In this document: in pieces, positions 1-11,476 of the stretch | Position numbering within the stretch: the first letter of the stretch is position 1 | How the letters are laid out: each line of letters begins with the position of its first letter | NCBI GenBank assembly: GCA_030407085.1 | Contig: CM059582.1 | Coordinates: forward strand, 161,130,001 to 161,194,000 | Origin: Trichopria drosophilae | Taxonomy: Eukaryota; Arthropoda; Insecta; Hymenoptera; Diapriidae | DNA: 64,000 bases | Reading direction: 5' to 3' | Position numbers and translations under genes: made by a program | The notes under the pieces: generated by a model | What the model saw: only the letters and a program-made list of their open reading frames with translations | Told to the model about the DNA's origin: nothing | Database searches by the model: none

Positions 1-1794
1 GTAAATTATTTCTGGAAATTGGCAATTCTGTTTATATCCACAGTTTTGGAAGTAACATAGTTTTAGATTTTGCATTTGGATCTTTCACTAATAAATTTAT
101 TTTAGATGGGAAAACAGCAAAAAACGTTTAATCTTCAAATGATCGGCCACCTTTTTTCGAAGCAAGTTTTGTTCTGTTTATTTTTTTATTTATTATACTT
201 ATTATATTTTGTTTTGTTAAATTCCTAGAAAATCAACTCAACGAGCAAAAGTCGGATACGTTGGTAAGATAAGTAAGATTTGTATTTAGAAATCTGAATT
301 CGGGTTTTCGAAATTTGAATTCTTTTTAGTTTTCTCCGTTTTCGAGTACAACCTTACATCCTGAGTAGCCAGCAAGCACCAAATTATTCCAGAAGGATTT
401 AAATGTATTAATTTTCATTTATGGACTTTTTATTCCATTTGTTAACCTTTGTGGATAGTTTTGTATTGGTAATCATTCTGAATTTTATCCTAATAAATCA
501 TAAAATATTCACAGTTGGGAATTAACATTCGATCTCTTTCCACTGACATATTATTTGTCATAATTTTCTTATTTGATTTTGTAGGATTTCATATCAAATA
601 CGTAACAAAAAAGTAATTGTGATGAAAAGTGCTTTTGAATTGTGCTGATTTAGTAAAAAAAAAAAATTCGTCATAGTCTTTTCCGTTTTCATATTTGTTG
701 CATAGTTGAACTCTGTTATACTTCCAGTTCCAATCATCTGATATTCGAATGTAATAATTTCATTTAGGATATGTTTTTTTATTCATCGCATTCATATGTG
801 AAAACCCGGGAAGAATAAAGACATTTCGTACTAAAAAGTGTATAAATTGTTGGTATACTTTCTGGTTTTTGGGGATCATAGAGTAGCTTAGTTTTTAGAT
901 GCTTCTCAATTGTCTACGACACAAGTGTCAAAGCCAATACTTCACTATTTTCAATAAAGCATTGTCATGAATATTTTGAAACCTTCTGAACGCTTCTTGG
1001 TTTCTCTATTTTTATTTAATGAGTAAGGAAAAGAATTCAGAAGTATTAAAGTTTCAAAGCTTCACAATAATTCTTCGCTGGCTTTTCCCCTATTGTCTCT
1101 TAATAATATACTATATGTATACAAGTCCCAGAAATCGAGGAAGAATTCAAAGGAATACAAAATTCAAATTCCTGCAGTTCAGGTTTTTTACCAAAAGTAT
1201 TGAAAACAAAAAATAATTTGAAATAAACATTTACTTCTATTTTTTTGTTCCAAAAAATGGTTCCCTTAATCTATTCATATTTATTTCCCTGGCGAAAAAA
1301 ATAGGATTGAAGCGGAAAGACAAATTTATTTTCTCCGCAATGCGAAATCTGTCGTCTATCCAATCTGTGCCATTCTTAACGAATCTGATTTGCATTATTC
1401 AAGAAGAGGAAAAAATGCCCGGATCAAGAATCGAATCTCGGTTTGTATAATTGCATAGTAATTTCGAACACAGTTAACTGTCGACTCCCTATCGGCTATA
1501 TTAAAACTGTCTGATTGGTTTTTGACTCGGTTTCAACTATTCATTTTGTACTTTCAACTATTAATCCTCTTTAACTCTTAAGGCGCACATGTACCTCAGA
1601 ATTTCAAAAAGCCAAAATGATCTCTGTAACCTAAACTATTTAGAATTTCTTTGTGAAAAAATTGTACATTGTTCATTGTGATATTATTCTTCAGTTCTCA
1701 TTGTTAGAATGCCCGAAAATTAATTCGGTCGATTAAGAAAGAGTCAATAATATCAAAATATAACAAAAGTGATTTTCTGTTTAAAAAATCATAA
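1..1794. other. AT-rich non-coding sequence, no gene recognised
   Basis: Only short open frames with no recognisable protein signature. The missing last MOCS2 exon could lie here or left of base 1. I searched the minus strand for a LAELDEKI-like MBIP end and did not find one. Confidence 0.6.
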
Positions 1795-2012
1795 CTCTTT
1801 AAATTTTAAATACTTGGCGGGGAACAAAGTTCCGAAAATCTACCCACCGAAAGGCCAAAATATAACATGGCTCCAGCGTGATTTTCATCAGTTTTCTTTG
1901 AAAATTTTGCAAAAAGAAAGCAAATTAAAATACCTTGGACTCACGCAATTTCGAAATTTTAGCCTTTCAGGGTTTTGATTTTCGGAACATTGTTCCCCGA
2001 CTTAATACTTTA
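1795..2012. repeat. Small palindromic repeat
   Basis: GGGGAACAAAGTTCCGAAAA near 1819 is mirrored by the complementary TTTTCGGAACATTGTTCCCC near 1979, with further inner complementarity. No target duplication was recognised. Confidence 0.6.
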
Positions 2013-2088
2013 AGCTATCAACCGTTTTACCGCTTAGTACTGATACTAAACAAAGTATAGGTGATACCATAGGTGCTTTTTTCACCTT

Positions 2089-2290
2089 CGTTTAAGGGGG
2101 TTCTAAAGTGCTCGGCAGATGAGGTAAGAATTTTTACGAAACCGTAAATAAAAAATGACTGAATCGATTTTTCAAAATTCAGACTCTGTAAGGGTAATTC
2201 TAATTACTATAGACGGTATCCTAGAAAATGCCAAAGAAATTAATAAAGAACTGACTGAGAATTTTCGGAAATAAGTGATTTTTATTTAAG
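2089..2290. repeat. Dispersed repeat, copy of the family at 6.6-8.0 kb
   Basis: Shares the order GGGTTCTAAAGTGCTCGG, AAATAAAAAATGACTGAAT, ACTATAGACGGTATCCTAGA and GAGAATTTTCGGAAATAAGT with copies between 6595 and 8037. Confidence 0.7.
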
Positions 2291-2514
2291 TTAAAATTTT
2301 CTTTCGGTGTTCATCAACTTCTACGACGTTCGTCAGTGACAAAAAATTAAAGTAGTTTAGGAATAAATAGCAAACCGACCGTATGATTTCCTTAAGAAGA
2401 AGAAAGAAATTAAATTTTTGATTTGAACATTTCAAGATACAAAACTAAATTTGATATAAGAGTAAAAAGAGACATTCTAAATTCAACAATACAAACTAAA
2501 AAAACAAACAATTT

Positions 2515-2770
2515 TTGAAAAATCGAAATTTTAGTATTCTTTAACCAATTCTAAGACTTTTTGCTTTAAGGAAGTTTTCTCTAAACTCTGTAGTTTTCAA
2601 GACAATTAATTATTAGTTTTGAAATCTATAAAAGTTTAATAATTTTTTTTTAAACTATAGACTTGACGCAAATGTCCATAGAACGAAAATGTATTAGAAT
2701 TGGTTAAAGAATACTCTCAAATTTTTTCAGATTTTTTAAATTACTTTTTTCAAAATTTCTATTTTTCGAC
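2515..2770. repeat. Diverged palindromic repeat, same family as 2989-3498
   Basis: The left arm contains AGTATTCTTTAACCAATTCT and the right arm contains its near complement, with the fold centre near 2640. It is followed by the TTAA-type terminus GACGTTAATGGGTTAA ending at 2822. It lies downstream of the last recognised MOCS2 exon, probably in that gene's last intron. Confidence 0.7.
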
Positions 2771-2882
2771 TAACGTTGAAGTTGCAGTAAACTTTCTGTG
2801 CATTTTGACGTTAATGGGTTAATATGATAAATATGGAAAACTATTTCCCCCCCAGAATGTTTAAGTTTAACATACTACTCAC

Positions 2883-5540
2883 CCTTTTCGGAATCGAGTT
2901 ACTGGAATTAGTTGTCGAATCCTCTTCCGACTGTAATAGGATTTATAAAACAATTATTTAATGATATATCTTTTATGAGATAAAATTTGAATAAATACGT
3001 TTTATAATGAGTCAAAAAATGCTCTCAAATTTTTCCAGAATATATTGTTAATATTTTTTATTTTTCGAAAATTCGAAAAATCGAAATTTTTAAAAAAGTC
3101 GTCCAAAAAATCTGAAAAAATTTGAGAGTATTCTTTGACCAATTCGAAGAAATTTTTGTTCTAAGGAAATTTTTTCTAAAGTCTACAGTTATCAAGAAAA
3201 AAAATTACTAGTCTTGTAATCTAGAAAAGTTTTCAAACAAAAAAATTATTAAACTTTTCTCGATTACAAGAGTAGTAATTTTTTTTTTCTTGAAAACTGT
3301 AGACTTTAGAAAAAATGTCCTTAGAACAAAAATGTCTTCGAATTGGTCAAAGAATACTCTCAAATTTTTTCAGACTTTTTGGACGACTTTTTTAAAAATT
3401 TCGATTTTTCGAATTTTCGAAAAACAAAAAATTTTAACAATATATTCTGAAAAAATTTGAGAGCATTTTTTGACTCATTCTAAAACGTCTTTATTCTTAG
3501 AAAATTTTTTCTGAAGTCTATAGTTTTCAAGAAAAACTATTGTTAAGTTTTAATTAGAAATTTGTCATTGGAGTCGCCATTTTGTGATCACCATGTTAGT
3601 TTTTAAATAGTAAAACAATTTATCTTAATACTATAACTATCGGATCCACGTTTAATGAAGAAATTTTCTGACGACAAATATTCTTTCGATGAGAAAAAAA
3701 TGTCTTATAAAAAAGAACACTCGATTTTTCGCGTTATTTTGACATTTAAATCGACATATTTAATTTTCTAATTAAGATAGCTCAATTTTGACAACAGCAC
3801 TGAAAAGAGCGACCTCGAAAATAGTAAGACATGTACCTTTCAATTTATTTCAACTTGGATTTTCATGAAATTTTTGATTGAAATGTAAGTGAAAAAAGTG
3901 TCCTTCTTGACGTTAATGGGTTAAGTTAATAAACAAATATAAATGTTACAGTAACAATCACTTACCCAAAAATCTTTATATTCGGGTGAAATGCTTTCGA
4001 GTTCTAACAACCGATCTTCAATTTTCTTAATTCTAGCATAAATATCTCGAGGTACTGGTTTATTAACTCCAAGAGTTTTTTCTGACGCAGACAGTCTTTC
4101 TTCCAACGCAGGAGGATAATCCGTCTCTTTACTGACAGAATTCGGTTTGGACGGCGTTGATTGCTCATCAGTTTGAGGACCCCATGCATTGACAACTCTG
4201 TGAACTACAAAAAAGAAAATGATATATTACTGTAAAATAATATATTTTAAATATTTGGACCAACCTCTAACGTGACTTTTCGAATCTTTTCGTCGCAAGA
4301 GAATAGCACTAACTCTGGCACAGGAACTTTCATTTTCGTCGTATGGATCCCTGATTATTCATATTGATGTTAAAAAATGTTTTACATTTTTCTCGAGACT
4401 ATATTTACCAACCTGTGATAACAAAATTCTTGCAAATTAACTAGATTGGCTTGTTCACGTTTTCTGCACATAAATGCTTCTATTCTTCGATTGAGTTCTT
4501 CAGGGGTAGCTTTAATTTGAACCATACTTGGGTCGATTTCTACTACTTTTTCTACTTCTATTTCAGCCTCTACCTCTACGATTGCCGCATCTTCCAAGTA
4601 ACATCCTGTGTTGACTATCAAACAATTATAAAAATGTATATTTGTATTTTCAATTTGTTTTTAAGTTTAATTAAAATTCAGGAAATGAATCTTATAAACT
4701 TGTGGTTATGATCAAAATGTTTTGTAAACGAAACTGTTAATTTTAGAAAACTTTGTGGTATGTGTTAGTATTTTTTTCGATTGATCAGACGGAATGAAAA
4801 CGGATGCAAAATAAAAACTAAATACAACATAAAGTAACATTCAATATTTATTAATATTGTTAAACTTTTAGACGATAGAATATTAAAACCATACAAATGA
4901 AATATGTAAACAATACATATCTTACATTGTTAAAGCACTGCATATACAACATAGTTTTAAAAAAGAAATAAAAACAATTTCCTGAAATCTATGCATGCAA
5001 ACAATAATTTAATTATTTACTGCTAGACCACGAACACTCCTTATTCTCTTTCCATTCAGGTACACCAATTTCGTAAACTTCTTTCTTCCATATTGGCACA
5101 GTTGCTTTTATGTTATCGATCGCAAACTGCACAGCTTGTAAAGATTCTTGACGATGCGGTGATGAAATTGCAATAACGATACTTGCTTCGGTAACTGGTA
5201 CCTCTCCCAATCGGTGGAATATTGCAATTCGTTCAACATTCCACTGCGATCGTAATTTGGCACATATTTTGTGTATTTCTTTTATCGCCATTGGTACGTA
5301 TGCTTCATACTCCAGTTTTAAAACCTACGTTTAATAATATATTTTTAGAAGTTTATTTAACAATACTCAAATTCAAATGAATTAGTTTTATTAATGTACC
5401 TTTTTAGTTTCAAAATTGTTACGAGTAATACCAATAAATGTAGATATCGCCCCACAATTTGGTGCTGCGACCAATTCGCATATATCGTTTATGTTTAATT
5501 TGGTCCATTGCAGTTTTACAATTTCTTTCTGTCGATCCAT
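2883..5540 (-). CDS. Mocs2B: MOCS2B catalytic subunit (MoaE-like) fused by splicing to an MBIP-like domain; second cistron, 3' end missing
   Basis: Catalytic subunit of molybdopterin synthase, joined to a domain related to MBIP, an ATAC complex subunit. Exons by eye: 5400-5540, 5021-5324, 4413-4605, 4265-4350, 3966-4204, 2883-2930; together 1011 bases, 337 codons, no frame break, every intron GT-AG. Residues 1-148 are MoaE-like: [16 protein letters not shown] near 29-44, FHRLG at 83-87, and PIWKKE at 124-129 with the lysines expected at the active site. A donor inside what looks like the terminal AGC AGT AAA TAA (A|GTAAAT) removes the stop and continues into acidic and then MBIP-like sequence: ENESSCAR near 218-225, [10 protein letters not shown] near 244-253, and [20 protein letters not shown] near 292-311. 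The 16-codon exon 2883-2930 has a good acceptor and the donor AGG|GTGAGT. No final exon was found. The fusion matches the reported Drosophila Mocs2B/ATAC subunit. Confidence 0.9.
2989..3498. repeat. Palindromic (foldback) repeat in a MOCS2 intron
   Basis: Two arms of about 245 bases are near-perfect reverse complements, meeting near 3240. The arms start and end with related sequence: AATGAGTCAAAAAATGCTC near 3006 and its complement near 3470. It lies in the intron between the MOCS2B exons 3966-4204 and 2883-2930, so the pre-mRNA could form a long hairpin. A more diverged palindrome of the same family lies at 2515-2770. A TTAA-type terminus (GACGTTAATGGGTTAA) ends at 3924, so both may belong to a larger MITE. 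Confidence 0.85.
4606..5020. other. MOCS2B intron (between exons 3 and 4)
   Basis: 415-base AT-rich intron, donor GTAAAT next to 5021 and acceptor CACAG before 4605. It separates the MoaE-like exons from the MBIP-like exons, and retaining it would stop translation after two more codons. It may therefore allow a short MOCS2B form without the MBIP part. Confidence 0.75.
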
Positions 5541-5562
5541 TACTGTACCTATAGTATTAAAT

Positions 5563-5904
5563 TTATCCTGTAAATAAATATAATTTTATTAGTACCCTTG
5601 TTATTTACGTCTTAAATTAATTAAAATAAAATTACAAACCTCCGCTAAGTGGTGGAATTACAGCAATTTCATCCTTTTCGTTTAATTTCAGCTGAACGCC
5701 TGGTTCAACATATTCTTCGTTTATAGACAAAATTACAATATGCTGGATACACTCCAGATGAAAGTCGTGAACGATTTTCTGTTTTAGTTCAGCGTACGAA
5801 ATGGACGAAGGTACAGAAGCTTTTATTTCGGTGCACCCAGCAAGTTCTCTTGCTTTTGCGAAGAATAAGATTTTTACAATAGTCTCTGGAGCAGTACAAT
5901 CCAT
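5563..5904 (-). CDS. Mocs2A: MOCS2A, molybdopterin synthase sulfur-carrier subunit (MoaD-like), first cistron
   Basis: Small ubiquitin-fold subunit of cytosolic molybdopterin synthase. Its C-terminal Gly-Gly is thiocarboxylated and gives sulfur to precursor Z (cPMP) in molybdenum cofactor synthesis. Exon 1 is 5640-5904, starting at an ATG with A at -3 and G at +4. Read without splicing the frame would end SGGL. With the donor G|GTTTGT at 5639 and the acceptor before 5567, the last codon becomes G|GA and TAA (5565-5563) follows, giving an 89-residue protein ending PPLSGG, the exact end required by the family. Other family features are the FFAKARELAG segment near residue 13 and the EIAVIPPLSGG tail. 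It shares one transcript with MOCS2B, whose ATG lies 22 bases after this stop, as in animal MOCS2 genes. Product and splicing are well supported; expression is inferred. Confidence 0.93.
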
Positions 5905-6594
5905 AATCTTTGTACGTAGTCTGTTTTGTTGCGATCCATTTATCGCATTGTCCTTAGTAACTAGAGGAATATGTAGTCAATTATAAAATGTGCGAAACTA
6001 CGTGTCAATTAGAAAATGTAAAGATAAGATTCAATAATTGGAGGGATTGAACTCGAAACGAGGTTATGTTATCAAGAAGTTATGATCTTACAATCGACGA
6101 GAAAAATCGTTATCTCTTTATCAGGTAGATAAATGTATATTACCATAGATACTTTTATTTTAACAATTTTCAAAATTCCATGTGTGCATGGTGTTTTTAC
6201 ACTTTTAACGCGTAGAACATACTCAATTCAAACGTTTTATCACCAACACATTGATACTATCGACCAATCATTGCATTGCAAGGTATACATTGATACGTTA
6301 GTGAAGTTGTGTAAGTGTAGAAAAATTTCGAGATTCGCGGGTTTGACTTTCGAGTTATTGACTTGCGTAATTTGAAAAAGTTTTTTCAAAACTATGAAAT
6401 TAAATAGAAAAAAGAAATATAGATTACTACCTTATCGATTGACAATATCGAAAAAACGTGTTTTTTCTTATTTTCCAATAAATCTCGGTCATTTCTCAAT
6501 TATTGTCTGAACATCATAAGTAGAATTACCATATTTTAGAGCCCGAATTTTGAAATATTGATTCGGACATTTTTAATTTACGATTTTTAGAGTA
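5905..6594. other. Upstream region of MOCS2, no gene seen
   Basis: AT-rich sequence that should contain the MOCS2 promoter and 5' leader. No TATA box or initiator can be singled out, and the plus-strand frame at 6133-6375 shows no family signature. Confidence 0.5.
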
Positions 6595-8037
6595 AATCCC
6601 TACGTTATCGACAGATAGTTAACATGGTTCTAAAGTCCTCAGTTAATAAAGTAGTAATCTGAATGTAAGAAATATAAATAAAAAATGACTATAAAGGTTT
6701 CTTAAGATTTGGGCTTGTATCTGCATTTCCAACCACTATAAAAAATCTATGAAATACCATTTTTCCTTATTTCCGAAAATGCTGAATCAATTTTTGCCAA
6801 GTTTTTCTGATATTTTATAGGTTAGCGTATTTAGTGGTTCGAATTGTAGTATAGAGCCAGATTTTATAAAATAGCTTTTATCATTTTTAATTTAGATTTT
6901 TAAACATAGATTACTACCTTATCGATTGACAACTCTACAACCCTCTTAAAGGGATTCTAAAGTCCTCCGCCGATGTGGTAGGAATTTACACTAAAAACTG
7001 CAAATAACAAATTATTGAATCTATTTTGCAAAATTCTCTAGGTCTATCTAATTACTATAGATGAAATAAACGATTTGGACTTATTTCTAAGCAGTTGAAA
7101 TTGCCTTTAGATATTTTTAATTTTACATTCTTTGGAAAAACGTCCCACTTTACCGGCGGACCACCTTACAACCCCTTTAAGGGCCTGTTAAAGCCATTCG
7201 GTTAGAAATGTCAATTCATGACATAAAATATTCAAATTAACTCTCCAAATTTTGTTTAATGTACATTCATAAGAAAAATTGTAAAATTATCCTACAATAG
7301 ATTTAGACGTAAAAACGAATTAAGGGGTTTCTAAATCCTAGAAAATTCCAAGGAAATTAAATAAGAACTGACCGAGAATCTTCCGAAATAAATAAAAATC
7401 ACTTATTTCCGAAAATTCTTGGTCTGGGCAATTTTCTATAATACCGTCTATAGCGATTAAAATTACCCTAACAGAGCCTGAATTTCGAAAAGATTTTAAT
7501 TTAGAACCCCGTAATAACAAAATCATGGTTAAATCTCCGAAACTACAAATGTGTATATTCGAATGGCAGTGTGTTATGGGAAATGAATTGTTTAAAATTA
7601 TAAAAACTAAAATGTGAATTTAATAAATATTAATAGAGCTCAATAATAAGTGAAACTGATTAAAAATTATTATCGTTAAGGGGACTGATACAGCCGTTCG
7701 ATTGATAACGTAAATTCCTAACCTAAAATATTAAGATTAAGCAGAAACTTAAGAGGGTTCTAAAGTGCTCGTCCGATAAAGTAGAAAATTTCACTAAAAA
7801 ACGTAAATAAAATATAGCTGAATAACATGTTTAAAATTCGAGCAATTCTAAGCACTATAAACAGTTTCCTAGAAAATACCAAAGATATTAATTGACAACT
7901 GATCGAGAATTTTCGGAGATAAATGATTTCTATTTATTTCCGAAAATTCTTGGTCACTTCTCAATTAATTTCCTTGGGATTTTCTAGGATACCGTCTATA
8001 GTAATTAAAATTGCACTTACAGAGCTCTAATTTTGAA
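6595..8037. repeat. Cluster of diverged copies of one partly palindromic repeat family
   Basis: At least four diverged copies, near 6595-6800, 6945-7170, 7320-7520 and 7740-8037, share the marks TTCTAAAGTGCTC, CCGTCTATAG and GAGAATTTTCGGAAATAA. The last copy folds back on itself around 7930 (CTCGGTCAGTTCTC-type arms). It stops abruptly at 8037/8038, where the left transposon arm begins, so that arm either inserted here or marks a rearrangement breakpoint. Confidence 0.7.
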
Positions 8038-8945
8038 AATTTTGTTCAAAACGGAAGGAAATCTTGATTCACAAGACGTGGATGCCAATGATTCAGTGGG
8101 ACTAGCGATTTCTTCACGTACGGCAACTGTATAGGGACAGGTAAATGCACTATAGTGCGCTGTAAATCACCATCACCGACTTCAGCTTCCTCAACAGCTC
8201 GAACATTCGAGCCTGAAAAAAAAGGAATCAAATTTATGTTTCATTTACATATTGCGAGATTAATGATTGAAATTTCAGTGAAAAATAACCTAAAAATTAG
8301 CGCATATACGTTAATTTGAATAAGTGTCATGATTATCGCTGATTCATATTAGAGAGTACGGGTGTCCAACTATAACAACAAAAAGTGTCCAAATATGACG
8401 ACAAGTGCAATAACCCTATCGCACAACGTCATAACCAAATCATTCAAATAAACAAGAATTCCTTTTAGCATTTTATTGCGTGGGAACTACTTAACCTATT
8501 TATATGCTTACCTTGTCGATGACATGTTTTTACACCGAGTTATATCACGTTCTTCACAGGTTTCTTGAAACTTTTGTTGGCACTTTCACGCTTCTGCGTC
8601 AACAAAATTAGTGGAGTCAAATTAGATTTTGGCTTCGGAAATATTCTCCGATCGATGATCTCTTTTGGCACTTATTAAGGAAAGTGTGTAGAATAACATA
8701 TCAAAATGCATCCGCGAGATAGTGGGTGCTACTTTGTTTATTTAACAATTTAGGTGTGAAAATATGGTTTTTTGCAAATAACTTTTTAAATTCAATTTCT
8801 ATCAAAAAACTAATAATGCCATTCGAAAGAACGGAAAATTTCACGCAAGAAACGCATATGACTTATGGTTTTTCTATTGAAAATGAACGAACAGTAATTT
8901 GTTAATTAACGCGCTAAGTCTCGTTGCGCCGAGCACTCGCTGCGC
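8038..8945 (-). mobile_element. Left arm: inverted, 3'-truncated fragment of a pogo-like transposon
   Basis: Nearly exact reverse complement of 9827-10744. In minus orientation it carries the transposase leader, a short ATG exon, an intron and the start of the C-terminal exon, cut within that exon at 8038. Relative to the right arm it has a 2-base insertion near 8130 (CTATACAG against CTACAG), so its reading frame is shifted and ends early. Confidence 0.85.
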
Positions 8946-9826
8946 AAGGGCATCCAGGACGTAGACCTAAGTAGTGTGTGCGTGCTGGGGGGCTCCGCCC
9001 CCCAGACCCCCCTTTTTATACTAACCTAACCTCTAACCACACAGTTATGAGTGATATAATCGAACCCATATGACATGTGGCTAGATTGTCAGCCATACCA
9101 TCTCACGTTTATTTCGCGTTTTTTATAGAAGATACGACAAAAATGCATATAACCTTTTTTATAGGGAATTTCCCGCTCTACAACTTTTGTTTGAAACTTT
9201 TTTTCGTGCGAGTTCAATTTTCGAAAGAAATGCAAAAAAAAAATGACATTTTATAATGAAACCATATAAAAAATATTTTTTCCAGGTGAAGCAGTCTTTC
9301 CGAAGATTTACCAAAAACAATACAAACACATATTATCACAAAACAAATCATTGTATCTTAAAGTACACATCATAAGCTTTAAATTGACCACCTATGAAGT
9401 GTCAATATAATTTTTTAATACTTTGTTATTAACGATCTAAGTGAGAAACACAAAGCAGAAAAATGCAATTTATGAAAATTGACCAACTTTGAAAGCTTAG
9501 ATTTTGTAAAATAAATTTTTCTAATTTTTTTGGCAAAATACGTATTTTAGATAACCCCTTTGGATATAATATCCGTATATTTGTTTATTTTTTTGACAAT
9601 TTTTTTATCACATTTCATCGAATTTTACGAAATAATCACAAATTCGCACAACACTTTATTTCAAGGTGATATATATAATACTCAAAACGTTCAAAAAAAT
9701 ATTTGAACACATGTAATATTTTAAAAAATTAACCCTTTTTAACATCCAATTGGTTTCATGTAGTTTTTTTTATTCTAAATAAAGTTACAGCCACTTATGT
9801 GCGGCGCGCGCGCTCGCACGGGCCGA
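8946..9826. mobile_element. Spacer between the pogo-like arms, partly a copy of the inner foldback repeat
   Basis: 8946-9318 matches the family also present inverted at 34490-34985 and in part at 34965-35625: the shared marks are AAGGGCATCCAGGACGTAGA, GGGGGGCTCCGCCCCCCAGA and CCAGGTGAAGCAGTCTTTCC. The rest (9319-9780) is AT-rich with no recognisable content. 9795-9826 is strikingly GC-rich (GGCGCGCGCGCTCGC). Confidence 0.75.
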
Positions 9827-11476
9827 CCGTCGAGCGCAGCGAGTGCTCGGCGCAACGAGACTTAGCGCGTTAATTAACAAATTACTGTTCGTTCAATTTC
9901 AATAGAAAAAACATAAGTCATATGCGTTTCTTGCGTGAAATTTTCCGTTCTTTCGAATGGCATTAATAGTTTTTTGATAGAAATTGAATTTAAAAAGTTA
10001 TTTGCAAAAAACCATATTTACACACCTAAATTGTTAAATAAACAAAGTAGCACCCACTATCTCGCGGATCCATTTTGATATGTTATTCTACACACTTTCC
10101 TTAATAAGTGCCAAAAGAGATCATCGATCGGAGAATTTTTCCGAAGCCAAAATCTAATTTGACGCCACTAATTTTGTTGACGCAGAAGCGTGAAAGTGCC
10201 AACAAAAGTTTCAAGAAACCTGTGAAGAACGTGATATAACTCGGTGTAAAAACATGTCATCGACAAGGTAAGCATATAAATAGGTTAAGTAGTTCCCACG
10301 CAATAAAATGCTAAAAGGAATTCTTGTTTATTTGAATGATTTGGTTATGACGTTGTGCGATAGGGTTATTGCACTTGTCGTCATATTTGGACACTTTTTG
10401 TTGTTATAGTTGGACACCCGTACTCTCTAATATGAATCAGCGATAATCATGACACTTATTCAAATTAACGTATATGCGCTAATTTTTAGGTTATTTTTCA
10501 CTGAAATTTCAATCATTAATCTCGCAATATGTAAATGAAACATAAATTTGATTCCTTTTTTTTCAGGCTCGAATGTTCGAGCTGTTGAGGAAGCTGAAGT
10601 CGGTGATGGTGATTTACAGCGCACTATAGTGCATTTACCTGTCCCTACAGTTGCCGTACGTGAAGAAATCGCTAGTCCCACTGAATCATTGGCATCCACG
10701 TCTTGTGAATCAAGATTTCCTTCCGTTTTGAACAAAATTGGACCTGTGCAAGCTACTCCACCAACGGCAAAAAAATCAAATCGAGGACGGCGTCCAACTA
10801 GCAGCACAATTTTGACGACGCCAGAAAACGTTGACACATTGCGGGAAAAGCATCAAAAGCTAAAGGCTTCCACAAAGCCAGGAAAATGTTCGGCACCGTC
10901 CTCAGCGAAAGCAGCAAGCACTACAGTACCAGCAAAACGAGGTCGTCCTCCTAAAAAAATGCAAAAAAAAAGTTCTTCTGATGAAGACGAAGACGAGGAT
11001 TTTTGCATAATATGTTTAAAAACAATGCCACGACAATTAAACCGCAATAACTCCGTTGCATGTGTTGAATGTAAACGAGACGTCCACCTCAAGTGTGCAA
11101 AAATGACCAAAAGTTATTTTATTTGTCCGAATTGCGAATCTGATTAATTTTGTTTTGTAAAAGCTTAATTGTAATTTTTTTTTTACACAATAAAAAATGA
11201 TAAGACATAAAATACACCTAATTGGGTCATAATATGCTTTTTTCTTGCTGATTTTCAAAAGTGTCCAACTATGACTATAGTGGCCAAATATGACTACATT
11301 TTTTTTTTCAAGATGCCCGCAATTTGTTTGTTTTTTATTCATCAACTTATCAGCCATGGTAAAAGTTTCCTTCTCATTCAACCTTTTAAACTATTAACGA
11401 CAATAATCTAAATTATTATTTAAACTAAAGTTATGCACAAGAGTTAAAAAAGTGTCCATCTATGACAACATTCCCC
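9827..11476 (+). mobile_element. Right arm: pogo-like DNA transposon remnant with intact 3' end
   Basis: Contains a putative leader, an ATG exon (10254-10267) with donor GTAAGC, an intron to 10566 and a C-terminal exon to 11147. The motif GTGTCCA(A/T)(C/A)TATGAC(A/T)AC recurs near 10385, 11265, 11285 and 11452. The last copy ends GACAACATTCCCC followed by TA at 11477, a plausible TA-flanked end. The catalytic DDE portion is missing, so this is an internally deleted copy. Confidence 0.65.
10567..11147 (+). CDS. C-terminal exon of a pogo/Tigger-like (DDE_1) transposase with AT-hook and PHD finger
   Basis: An acceptor (polypyrimidine then TTTCAG) opens this exon at 10567. The frame stays open for 193 codons to TAA at 11145-11147, with AATAAA about 42 bases later. 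The N-terminal half, with GRRPTSSTILTTPENVDTLR, resembles the linker after the DDE domain in pogo-like and Jerky-like transposases. It is followed by the AT-hook KRGRPPK, an acidic serine tract (SSSDEDEDED), and a PHD-type zinc finger spaced C-x2-C-x15-C-x2-C-x4-H-x2-C-x9-C-x2-C, ending PNCESD. No upstream DDE exon is present. Joining the ATG exon at 10254-10267 gives the wrong phase and an early stop, so the start is unknown. It could be a dead fragment or a captured chromatin-reader exon. Motifs are seen directly; the pogo assignment is inference from general family architecture. Confidence 0.6.

Noticed and set aside
10254..10267. Short ATG exon MSST(R) joined to the PHD exon
   Set aside because: The splice phase is wrong and gives a stop after a few codons, so this is not a complete small gene.
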